From: Elephas maximus indicus
Lineage: Eukaryota; Chordata; Mammalia; Proboscidea; Elephantidae
Length of the DNA stretch: 64,000 bases
Direction: 5' to 3'
Assembly: GCF_024166365.1 (NCBI RefSeq)
Contig: NC_064822.1
Coordinates: 109,860,823-109,924,822 of the forward strand
The notes beneath the pieces were generated by a model, which was not told where the DNA came from, ran no database searches, and saw only the letters and a list, made by a program, of their open reading frames with translations. Positions 10,621 to 21,400 of the stretch are shown here, piece after piece. A program made the translations under genes and the position numbers. Position 1 is the first letter of the stretch; every line of letters starts with the position of its first letter.

Positions 10621-13411
10621 GGTCTCCTGGATTTACTGTGTCACTGCAGTCTGGGCTGGGGAAAACAAGACATCCAGAAGATGGTGTGAGGTGATGAAGG
10701 AAGCTGGAAACTAAGATTCCTGGGTCCCGAAGGGCTGAGTCTGAGGGTGGGAAGTCTGGTCCTAGGCTGATATAGGGTGAGGGGTTGCCTTAGTAGTTTG
10801 GAGAAGAATGGGGCCTGGGTTGGGTTGGGACACCAGGGTCCCCTCCGGAGTGATGGGGGGGGGGCAATCCCAGTTTGTTTCTCTGGCTTTGGAGCAGGAT
10901 GCCTGAGGGCTAGGTCTCAGAGGTGAAATAAGGGGCTGAAGATGGCTCCTAGGTTGATTTCTGGTGCTGGAATCTGAATACCAGGGTCCTTAGGAAGGGC
11001 TAAGTGAAGAGTCTGCAATCAATGGGCCAGAGGAGGTGAAAATAGAAGCTTGCAACTGAGATCCTTAGGAAGAGGATAGAAGATGAGAACTGAGGAACAA
11101 CCTTGTAGAGATGACCTGGATGGGGGGAGGGTGCAGCCACCCACAGCCTAAACCCTGGTTATTCCAACAAAGGTTGGATTTCAGAGCACTGCTGGATTGA
11201 GAGGACCTTCTGGTGAGGTGGTGAGGTGGAGGGGCGTATAGAGGGCAGGACAGAATGTATGGGCTGAGGAGAATGTCAGGGGGAAGGAGAGTGCAGGACA
11301 TTTGCATGTGCGCTGGAGGCTAACTGGAGGACTTGGCTGAAGGGCAGCTGGGGCCCCAGCATGAGGCTGCAGTCTGGGAGTCCGCCTGCAAGGCGTCTGG
11401 GGAAGATGCCACTCCTCCAGCCCGGGACCTGTCGGTACCCGCCTCAAGAGGTAGGGCAGTAGGCAGGTTTCCCAGAATGCCAAGCAGCCAGAGGGGAAGG
11501 GGTTGTGTCTGGGAACTAGAACGCCTGAGATCTGGGGAGGGTAGAGGCGGGGAGGAAGAGGCTGGTGGAAGGGGGGGGCAGGACTGGAGTCCAGGAACAG
11601 CCTAGGAAGGGGAAGGGGACTGGAGACTGGCATTCCTGGGTTCTGGAAGATGGGACTAGATGGCTAATTAAGGCACAGAAAGGTCAAGTTTGTTTCTGGG
11701 CTCTGCCAATATCTTGTTGTTACCCCATTGATTTGGCATGAAGGAAAGATCTGTTTTTGCACCTGTCCGGCTGGCTTTGGCTCAAGGGCAAGAGGATACT
11801 GGGGGTTCAAATGCCGTGGTCTTGTTCTGATCCAGAGCTCCCAGGGGACTGTGGCCTTGCTGCCCACGTCTGGCTTCAGGATGGGATATGGGATCTCCGG
11901 GCTTATCAGAGGAGCTCCTCTTGCTCCAGATCCCACCTACCCTTAGGAAGTTCAAACCCAGTGTCACAAAGCCCCATACCCTGCTATCTCACCCCCACCC
12001 ACGGTTCTCCTCTCCTTTTCCTGTTCTTTCTCCTCATCGGGTGGACTCTAACGCACAAGGGTCAGCATCAGGCACGGTTGATCAGTGACAGGGGACCCCT
12101 TTGCCCTCAGTCCTTTGTCCACCTTCCCACAATGCCCTCAGGGACCCTGAGATAGGGGTCTCAGAAGAGGGGTTGCTTAGTTTACCAAGGGGAGGCAGCT
12201 GGCTGGATGGCGGGGTGACCTTGCAGGCAGCTGGGGGGAGCAGTGTGTGGGGTGAATTCATTATTGATGAGGCCTGCACCCCAGGCTACTAATGAGCCCA
12301 GGCCGGCTGCTCTAATTGATGTCAAGAAACTTGAGACCCCCCAGATCAGCTTCCCGCCTGCCAGCTGCCTCTCCTGAGCCCCTTCCCCCTCCCTGCACCC
12401 CCAGCTGCTCTGTTCCCTTCTTGAGGCCTCTCTCCCTCCTCCTTTCCATCTCCAAATATACAGACAAGGATAGTGCTCAGGCCTCCTAGGCCCCTACCTT
12501 ATGTTCCTGTGGGCCACTTTATAAGAGGCACACTGGGTCTGGGGTGCTGGGAGATTTGGGAGAGGAAATAGACCAGAGTCTAGGAATCTCAGCGCAGGGA
12601 CAGAGAAGCAGATACTAGATTACAGCTGTGGCATTTCTGAGCAAGGAATTCCTTCCTGGTATTGTGTATCCTTGGGAGAGAACCTGTCATTCTCTCAGAC
12701 TCACAGGTACAGGTAGTACACAGAGACACAGCTATGACACCAGCCCAATACTCACAGCCCACCTCCTCTCACCATTTTCTCCTCCTCACGGCAGTGAAAG
12801 AAATCTCAGATCTGGCCACTGGAGTTTGGCTGCTGTCACCCTCACCCTTCCCCCTAGGAAGGGGAATTTGTTTTGGAGAATGTATGGGGTTTCCTTCCTT
12901 GAGAATTCCAGATGCCTTGTTATGCCACAAATGTCATCTTGGCAGTACTGGGTGGCTCTTTGCCCCATCATGTCTTTTCCTCTAAGTCCCTCTTCATTTG
13001 TGAATTTTGGGAAGAAGTTTCTGAGCTACAGAATTATTGAGTAGTCACAGAGTGGAGTGTGGAGCAGGCTTGGTCTCCTAGGAAATTTTCAGGTGATGCA
13101 GGCACTGCTAGGCAGGAAAAGCCTGAGTTAAAAAGCTCTGGTGATGGGGAAAAGGTGAAGCGGACCTCATACTCCCTTTCCCAAAAGCCCCACACATTTG
13201 TGGCTATGCTTCCCTCTTGTGGCTGAATTGTGATATAGCCTGACATCTATGCCTCCAACCCCATTAGAATTTCAGGAACCTTATGCTTCTATTTGCCATA
13301 TTTTAGTACAGGTCTCCAGGAGACAGGACCCCAAGGAGCTACTTTACTTTGCATGATTTCTATTCAAGGGCCTGAACCTTATAACATGTTGGTTAAGAAT
13401 GAGGGCTTTCA

Positions 13412-13712
13412 CCAACTTCTCATACAGGTATTGGACTGGACAATGGCTTGGAGAGGGATGCTGGTGAGGAGTGAGCTTCTTGGATCAGGTGGACACTTGA
13501 GAATATCTTGGCATCTCCTCCCTAGAGGGGAGATGAGAGGGTAGAGGGTGTTAGAAGCTGGTGAAATGGACATGAAAAGAGAGAGTGGAGGGAGGGAGAG
13601 GGCTGTCTCATTAGGGGGAGAGCAATTGGGAGTATGTAGCAAGGTGTATATAAGTTTTTGTGTGAGAGACTGACTTGATTTGTAAACTCACTTAAAGCAC
13701 AATAATAAAAAA
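13412..13712 (+). mobile_element. 5'-truncated L1, 3' end only, with target-site duplication
   Basis: Flanked by identical 17-bp copies AAGAATGAGGGCTTTCA at 13,395-13,411 and 13,713-13,729. The body ends in ACTTAAAGCACAATAAT plus a short A tail, and its text matches the 3' end of the longer L1 at 55,835-56,881. It inserted into a MIR. Confidence 0.85.
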
Positions 13713-13729
13713 AAGAATGAGGGCTTTCA

Positions 13730-13880
13730 GCCAGACAAGGATGGGTTTGACTCTGCTCTGCCACTTCCTATGTGACCTTTGGTAAAGTTATATAACCTTT
13801 CTGGGCCTCAGTTTCTCCTTGTGTAAATTGGGGTTAATAGTACCTACTTCAGAAGATTGATAGCATTCAAATAAAACAAA
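13730..13880 (+). repeat. MIR SINE (host of the L1 at 13.4 kb)
   Basis: TCTGCCACTTCCTATGTGAC ... TTTCTGGGCCTCAGTTTCTC is the MIR core. The left part lies before the L1 insertion. Confidence 0.75.
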
Positions 13881-14317
13881 AACCTAACTGGCTTTCTTTT
13901 CTAAAGAAATTTAGTTCCACAGCTGCTTCTTGCAATCGATTTCAACGGGTCATCACCCAGCTTCCTCCTAAATTATTCTGATTTAGGGAAGCCCAGATGA
14001 ATCCTCTGTACCCCAACTTAGGCCCTTCCCTTTGCATTCTTCTCTGAATCTCAAACCCAGAGAGCAGGGATTCCTTTTTCTTCTCCCTTGGGGGTGTCGG
14101 GGACCAGATCCGGTGGGAGTTGGGTGAAGGGCAGAGGAGGGAAGTCCTCCTTTCTCCTCTTCCATCATCTCTTTCCCAGTTCCTGGGGCTCATACTCCTG
14201 GCACTCAGTGGAAAGAAGCTCTGAGAAACACAGGCATCTCCTTCCCACCAAGCTGTCTGATTCCAGGATGGATTTGGAAACAGTGGGGTAGAAGGACACC
14301 AATTCTAGCTCTGGTCA

Positions 14318-15317
14318 GTGGGGACCCCAGGCCGGGTTTATTGCACTTGCAACAGAGTTTAAATAAGTCCCGAGTGTCCCGGAGCCAAGGTGAGGGGAGG
14401 GCTGGACAGGGAGGCGAGGGGCAGCGTCAGTGCAGCTGGTGGGCAGAACCCAAATCCTGTGAGCCCAGGATAATGGGCTCCCCTTTCTCCAGGGGGACTG
14501 GGAAGGCCTGTGTCTGGCCAGGCTGAGGTTCCAGACCTGTTGCCATCATGGCCCCTTCAGGATCCTGGGCAATTCCTGACTTCTGAATCAGGGCTGATTG
14601 GACCTCCAGGCCCAGGTCTAGAGCAGGCCCAAATGTTGTCCTGGATCGGCCTGGTTAGGTTACCCATGGTCTAAGTCAGGATCTGGATCAGCCCCAGGCT
14701 ACAGCCTAGGTCTGGCCCCATCCGAGTTCTGGTTTCCCCTGCAGCTGGGTTCTGGGCCAGCATCAATCCTTGTTTGGGATCTGCCCTGAGCTGGTCCTGG
14801 GGCACCATCCATGGTTAGTGTTCCTTGTTGTCCCACCAGGATGGGGACTCTCTGGAGCTGCCAGTTCTTAATCCCCAGGTTCCAGGTTCTTAGCTGGGGC
14901 TTCCTCTGGGTCTTTGGCAAGGTTGAGGGCAGATCTTTGCAGGTTGGGGCTGGATAGGAAGTCCTGGTGGCATGTCAAGGTCAGAGAACTGAGAATGGAT
15001 TCCCCAGTTATGGTGCCAAGTTGTTTTCAGAGAACTCTCTCTCCCAAATGCAAAGGATGCAGGGAGGCTGAGGCCTCTGTCCCTGGATCTGAGTTCCCCC
15101 ATCTATGAGGAGGGCATGTGTAAACAAGGGTCCTTCACAGTGCATGGGGGGGGTCCCCAGCTCCTTGCCCCCCTACTCTGGCCCTTCAAGTATGTCTCTG
15201 GGCTGGGGAGAGGAGCTTCTCCCTGGCCCTCAGCACCTTCAGGAAGTGCCCAGCCCTCTCCCTGTCAGCAGACTAGGGGATGGGGAAGGGCTGGGCCTTC
15301 AGGTTTGGGAGTCTGGA
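14318..15317 (-). other. ITGA5: ITGA5 3' UTR
   Basis: About 1.0 kb from the stop codon to just past a canonical AATAAA. It is non-repetitive. The length agrees with the roughly 0.9-1 kb 3' UTR expected for ITGA5. The exact cleavage site is inferred to lie 15-25 nt beyond the signal. Confidence 0.75.
14337..14342 (-). terminator. ITGA5: ITGA5 poly(A) signal AATAAA
   Basis: Minus-strand context GTGCAATAAACCCGG, the only canonical signal in the expected place 1 kb after the stop codon. Confidence 0.8.
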
Positions 15318-15401
15318 TCAGGCATCAGAGGTGGCTGGAGGCTTGAGCTGAGCTTTTTCCATGGTAGTGCCGTATGGGAGGGAGCGTTTGAAGAATCCAA
15401 G
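15318..15401 (-). CDS. ITGA5: ITGA5 exon 30, cytoplasmic tail and stop (residues 1033-1059)
   Basis: Encodes [18 protein letters not shown] and LKPPATSDA then TGA. GFFKR is the membrane-proximal clasp for the beta subunit and talin/calreticulin-type regulators. Human and mouse have GTAMEK where this sequence has GTTMEK. Acceptor TATTAG. Confidence 0.97.
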   Translation of the reverse strand, partial: LGFFKRSLPYGTTMEKAQLKPPATSDA

Positions 15402-18400
15402 CTAATACAGAAGAGAGGAAAGAGAGTTTAGATATCCTGGCTCCCATTCTTCCCCAGCTCTTATCCCAAGAGAGAATGAGAAGGACTTTAGTGCCTCTAG
15501 CCTCCCTACCCTGCAAAAGCGGCCTCTGAATTTAGGCTGCCAAGATTACTCCTCTGTTGGCTCAATGGGCCCAGAAGGCTTAAAGCTGGGGATGGTTTGA
15601 TATGGAGAAGGGTCTTTCCCCGGTGCCATATAAATGCCCCCAGTTAAGTCCAGAATGACAAATAGGTTTGAACTCAAGTACCAGTTCTGATTGTCTGGTA
15701 GTGGCTTTCTCTTGAGGATTCTAAGGCCACTTCTAGGCTAGCGATGGCTGCCATGGGTTTGGGAGGGAAGTAATAGCATATGTCACATATTTGCCATCGG
15801 TAGGTTACTTTGTTTTTGAAAGTATGGAAAATTTACTAGCTTGAGGCAAGAGACTCTTTCTAAGCTAGGGGATGTAGAATGAAGTATGGGATCTATGGGC
15901 AGGATCCTGATGGGATGCATGTGGCCAGGGCAGAGGTGGGGCTATGTGGCTGGAGAGTTGGTCTGGAGGTGGCTACTGGGGGCTGTGCTGGGTCAAGGGC
16001 AGTGCATGAAGAGAGCATGGCCAAGTCATGGGTTAGGCAGGACAGGGCTAACCTTGTAGAGGACGTAGATGAGCAGACCTAGGAGCAGGAGGCCAAGGAG
16101 AATGGCTAGGATGATGATCCACAGTGGGACCCCATGGCTGCCCTCTGCCTTGGTCCACTGTACAGCTGTGGCCACCTAGGGAGCAAATTGGTTGAGGTCA
16201 CTGAAAACCCAGAAGTTCTTCCCACCCTATACTTGGCCCCCATTTGCCATTGGACCTAGACACCCCCCACCCACCTCCCATTTTTGGCTAACAACATTCT
16301 GAACTTCAAAATTTCAGTTCCTAAGATGTGCGATAGTGTTTCTTACTTTTGGGCCTTTACATCTAGTATTCCCTTTCTTCAGAATATTCTTTCCTGACTG
16401 ATTAGCCTGGTTAGTTCCTATTTATTCTTCAGGTCTCAGCTTAAACATCATTTCTTCCAGGAAACCTTCCCTAACTCTGTGTTCAGGTGACCCTAGGATG
16501 TGCTCCCATAAACATACTGGCACTTATCACACTGCTGTCATTACTCATTAGACTATGAATCCAGGAGGGAAGATGCAATGTCGATCTTGCTTACCACTGT
16601 ATTCCCAGCACCTAGCACACAGCCTGGCACATAGTAGATGCTCAATAAATATTTATTACACTATCAAGCCACCCCCCGCCCCCCTCGCATCCCAGCCCTA
16701 GGGCCAGCCCAGTACTCTGAGCCTAGTAACTTGGCCCTGGACTCACTTGCAGTTTCTTTTGGGGCAGCTGCCGAGGCAGGATTCGGTAGGGCATCTTCAG
16801 GGCTTCGAACACAGCTTCACACTGCAGGCTAAATGGCTGGTGCTCCCGCTGTGAGTGGGGGAAAAGTTAGTCAGGGCAGCCCCTCTTAGAATGTGGGGGA
16901 CATAGGGCTCCCCATGGTCTGGCTCAAAAAAACAAAACAAAACAAAAACCAAACCCATTGCCGTCGAGTCAATTCTGATTCATAGCGACCCTATGGACAG
17001 AGTAGAACTGCCCGGTAGGATTTCCAAGGAGCATATGGTGGATTCGAACTGCCAACCTTTTGGTTAGCAGCCAAACGCTTAGTCACTGCACCACCAGGAC
17101 TCAGGTTGTCGTTTTCCCTATTTTTGATTCATTCTTTTCTGAATCTCTGTATATGTACCTTATATGAGATAATAAACATGTAACTGAATAACTGTAACTA
17201 AATAGTGTATAATTAGATGAGTGTATGTTCAAGAAAAAATTTTTTTCAATTATTAATGTGGGTTAGACACTCAGGACGATGCCTGGCCCATGGTATACAC
17301 TTAATAAATAGTTGCTTTTACTATTCCTATGTCTGCCTGCCTCTCCACTGTGGACTCATCCTCCATCTCTGTTTTTCTATCACTGTTTGCACGCTGTCTC
17401 TCCAACTTCCCTTTCTTTGAATGGGCCAGGAAAGGGAAGCTGTCCCTCCACTAGGTGGCGCCAAGGACACACAGCCCAGCCTACACACAGCGGCGAGGAA
17501 GGGGAACTAGAATGCTTGGGTCTCCTTCACTAACCAAGAAATGGGCTAGGGTAGTGGGGAAGGGATAAAGTCAGTCCAGTCAGGACTGAGGATGAGGTGT
17601 CAGGGCTGACATAAAGCTTCCTCACCTGCAGGAAGGTCTTGGCCCAGACTCGGAAATGAAGTTGCAGACTTTGGCTCTCTTGCCGGTGAAGTGGCCCTAG
17701 CTCACAGCGCAGCTTGAAACACTCCGCTTCCGGGCATTTCTGGGGAGAAAGGGGAGGCTTGCAGCTGGGGTTCTGTCCTTCTAGGGGCTCTGAGAACTCA
17801 AACATGTCCTCAATGCCTGGCCACAGACCTCAATCCTGACACAACTTACCAGGATCTGAGGCCCCGAGGAGGCAGGACTCCGGCTTGGAGCTTCCCGTCT
17901 TTGCAGTCGGTGGTGCTCGGAACTCTCAGGATCCAACTGCAAGAGACAAGAGATCTTTATCTACCTCTCCTACTTCATTACAGATTTCTACATCAGTCTG
18001 CACCTGGGTTCCAGAGCACCTTCAACCTATTCTTTTATCTGTCTCTTCATCCGTCCATCCACCTATCACCTCCTATGTGTAAGGTGCCAAGCTCAGCACT
18101 GAAATATGGGAATGAATAAAACATGGTCCCTGAAGTTTACATGGAGGGCGAGCAAGGAGATGTGTAAATAAAGAATCAGGCCCTTGTTCCTGCCTCAGGG
18201 ACTTTGCACTGGCTATTCCCTTTGCTTGTAAATTTTTTTTCCCTGAGTCTTCAGAGGTAAGCTCATCCTTGTTTTTCAGGCCTCAGTTCAACTGTTACCT
18301 CAAGAGGTTTTCCCTGATCACTCAATAGGGAATCCTTTCGGCCCCAAGTCCTATCACAGCATATCAGCGCTGCACATTCATCACTTTTGACTACCAGTTA

Positions 18401-21400
18401 ATTTCTCTAATTTCTTACTGTCTCCTTCTACTAGAATGTAAACTCCATGAAAGTGGGGACCTTGCTGGTTTTATTCAGTGAGATATTTCCTGAGCCTATG
18501 ACAGTGCTCAGCATAGGTACTGATTTAATTAAATGTTGTTAATGAGTATATGAACTTTAAAAAACAGGCATTGGAGTTCAGGGGGATAGGTCTGAGGAAG
18601 GCTTCCCAGAGGAGGTGACACAGAGCTGGACCCCAGAAGTATGCTATGGCAAGGAAAAAAGGAAGGAATTTCTGGGCAAAAAGACAGAAATACAATGGAT
18701 AAAAAAGACCTCTTTCCTCCCGGGACCTCGAGGTGTCTGTGGCCTTCTGACCCTTTCGGTGGCCTCTGTCCTAGTTTTGGGCACATCCTCATTGGCTCTT
18801 CCAGGCTCCAGGACCCTTTTCCAACCCCTTCAGCCTTGGTCCTCTAGACCCCCCACCCCATGCCAGTCTCAGGCCCCTCACCTCCAGGCCCTGTGGGTTG
18901 AGGGGGGGAGTGGTGGTGCAGTTGCTGAGTCCTGTAACCCTGGTCACGTAGAGTAGCTGCTGACCTTCCAGGGCCTGGGGGCAGCTGAGCTCCAGTATGC
19001 CCTGGCTAAAGGAGCTGGGGCCCAGGTTGATGAGCTGAGAAACGAAAGCATAACCATCAGCAAAGGAAGGGAGAGATTCTGACCCGTTGAGAGCCTGGAT
19101 CGCATTAGCCCCATTGCTACCCTGCCGGGAGGTGATCTCAGGAGAAACGGAGGGAATCAATGGCGGAGAAGAAATAGTCTCCAGCTAACAGCACTCCTGG
19201 CAGAGGCTGTCTTTCCTTTCCACCTCCACTGGCTGTTCCCACACTGCCCCATGGCTTTGGGGCAGCCCCTCCCTCCTTTGCCTCTCGCCCCTCCCTCTGG
19301 TCCCAGTCAGCTGTCACTCAGACTAGCTCCTCCTTCTCTGTCCCTACCATTCTCTCCACCGTGCCCGCTCATCTGCCCAGAACCCACTCTTCCCCGCCTC
19401 TCTTCCCCCTCACCTCGTAGACGTGGTGGACAGCAGGGCCCACGTCCCCCTCCTCCTGAGGCTGGTCTCGGGGATGCCAGTCACTCACTGGGAATAACAC
19501 TGTCTCAGGCTTGGAGACACTAAGGAGGAGGGTGATTTAGAGGAGGGTCGAAGGGACCCACATGCTTCCTTCCCTAGAAGTCTGACTCCCTCCCAGATAG
19601 GCCCCATTTGGCCCTGGCACTGACCCATTAAGGGAGACCTGGGCCTGAGCCTCCACGGAGAGCCGGAAGGAGACCACGTCGCTTTGTGAGTTGTTGAGAT
19701 TCTTGCTGTGGGATGGAGGTGAGACTGAGTGGTGCTGGAGCCCAGCAGAGCCCGAATTCCTCCCAGCACCAGACTCAGCCCCAGCCTGGCCCTCCCTGTC
19801 CTGCCCCAGACTCAGCCCCAGCCTGGCCCTCCCTGTCCTGCCTGAGGATCTGGAAGTCAAACTGGATGGTTTTCTTCGTGTCCTGGAGATGAGGGACTGT
19901 GAACCGAAGGCCGCCCCAGAGCTGCCGGATAGGGAGGGAAGGAAGCAGGACTGTTAGTTTGGGCGCCTCCTTCCCCACCCCACAGTTATGCCCTGGACTG
20001 GCTGGTCCCTGTCTCAGGCTCTCTCCCCCTCCAGCCTCCTCTTCTTTCCCAGACTTACACTGGCTCCTGCCTTCATGGGGTTGCCCAGGTCACACACCAG
20101 CAGGCGGCTCTGGTTCACAGTAGAGTATTCGCAGCTCAGGCTGGAGAAGTTCTAGAGGTAGAGTGGGTGCAGATAAGTTTGCGTGTTCCCTCTGGCAGGG
20201 CCTCTTTTGGCTTTCCCAAGCCGCTCCAGAGAATCCCCTCTCACCCCTGGATGTCTGACGAGTCCAGAATACTCAGCCTCTGGAGGGGCCGTGACCCAAA
20301 GCTCGGCCTCGTAGGCGCCGCCCTCACCCACATTCTGGGCATGGAAAGTTAGGTTCAGGGAGTTCTTGTCACCCAGGTAAACATAGTGGTTCTGTTCCCC
20401 GGAGTGGGGGGTTCTGAGGGGACATAGGGTAAGGGACATTGAAGAATTCATCCTCAAACAAGACAATGGTCCGTAATAACAGTGCAGTAATAATAGACAC
20501 CATTTACTGAGCTCCAGCTCTAGGGCAGGCAGGAAGCTAGACGCTTTATGTAGATTATTTCATTTCATTTTCTAAAAAGCCGGAGAAATAGATACTACTA
20601 TTCCCACTATACAGGTGAAGAAGCTGAAGCACAGAGAAGTCAAGTAGCTTCCCAAGATCACACAGCTAGTGTGTCTCGTCTCTAATTTTTCAAGTGCCAA
20701 GACTCAGGTATTCTGCCTCCAGGCCCCACCTGTCCTGCTACAAGACCCTGGCGTCCAGAACCCCTGGCTTGATGTTCACTCTCACTTACCTAAACACTTC
20801 CAGCTGTAGGTCGGGCACACAGATGTTGTCCTCTCCACAGTCCAGTAAGATCTGAGCCTGGGGAGCAGGGCAGCCTTGAGAGGGGGAGTTTAGACCCCTC
20901 CTGGGCTACAGATCCCCTCCTCTCCAGGACCTCACCCCCAGGTACCCAGGCCTCTCTTCCTGGGTCCCTATTCCCCACCCTGTCCTTACCTTGTCCTCTA
21001 TCCGGCTCTTGCTCTGGTAATGTAGGACAGGCTGGAGGCCATGGCTGTCCGTGGAGGCTTGGGGGTTCAGGGAGAAGTTGAGGGTGATGTGAATCGGGGA
21101 GAGTTTGTCTCGGAATTCTGACTCGTTCTGGGGCCAGAGGAGAAAATTCAGAGTCAGGGGACTCTGGGGACTTGGTGGCCTGGCTCTTCAACCTCTCACA
21201 CCTCCCTCTGTCCACTCAGGTACCAAAGAATTCAGGAGTCCAAAACTGACCACTCTCATTGCTTCAGGGCCCTGGCAGCCTGTTCCCAGCCCCTCTGACA
21301 GAGGGCCCCTTTCCTTGGCCCCACAAGAGTCCCAGACTCTTGCTTGGAATGTGGCCACCCTCCTGGGTCAGCCCTTGCCCTATTGCAGTCAGGACCATAC

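Larger units (their letters stand above)
10621..14317. other. Spacer between ZNF385A promoter and ITGA5 3' end
   Basis: Intergenic spacer of about 3.7 kb. It contains a short L1 3' fragment with target-site duplications (13,395-13,729), a MIR remnant, and a non-repetitive stretch near 12,230-12,330 with several TAAT/ATTA homeodomain-like cores. The open frames on both strands are GC-rich and have no recognisable protein similarity. No gene is supported. Confidence 0.6.

Noticed and set aside
12510-12530. CACTTTATAAGAGG as a TATA box
   Set aside because: No coding exon, donor or CpG island follows on the plus strand; a lone AT-rich match.
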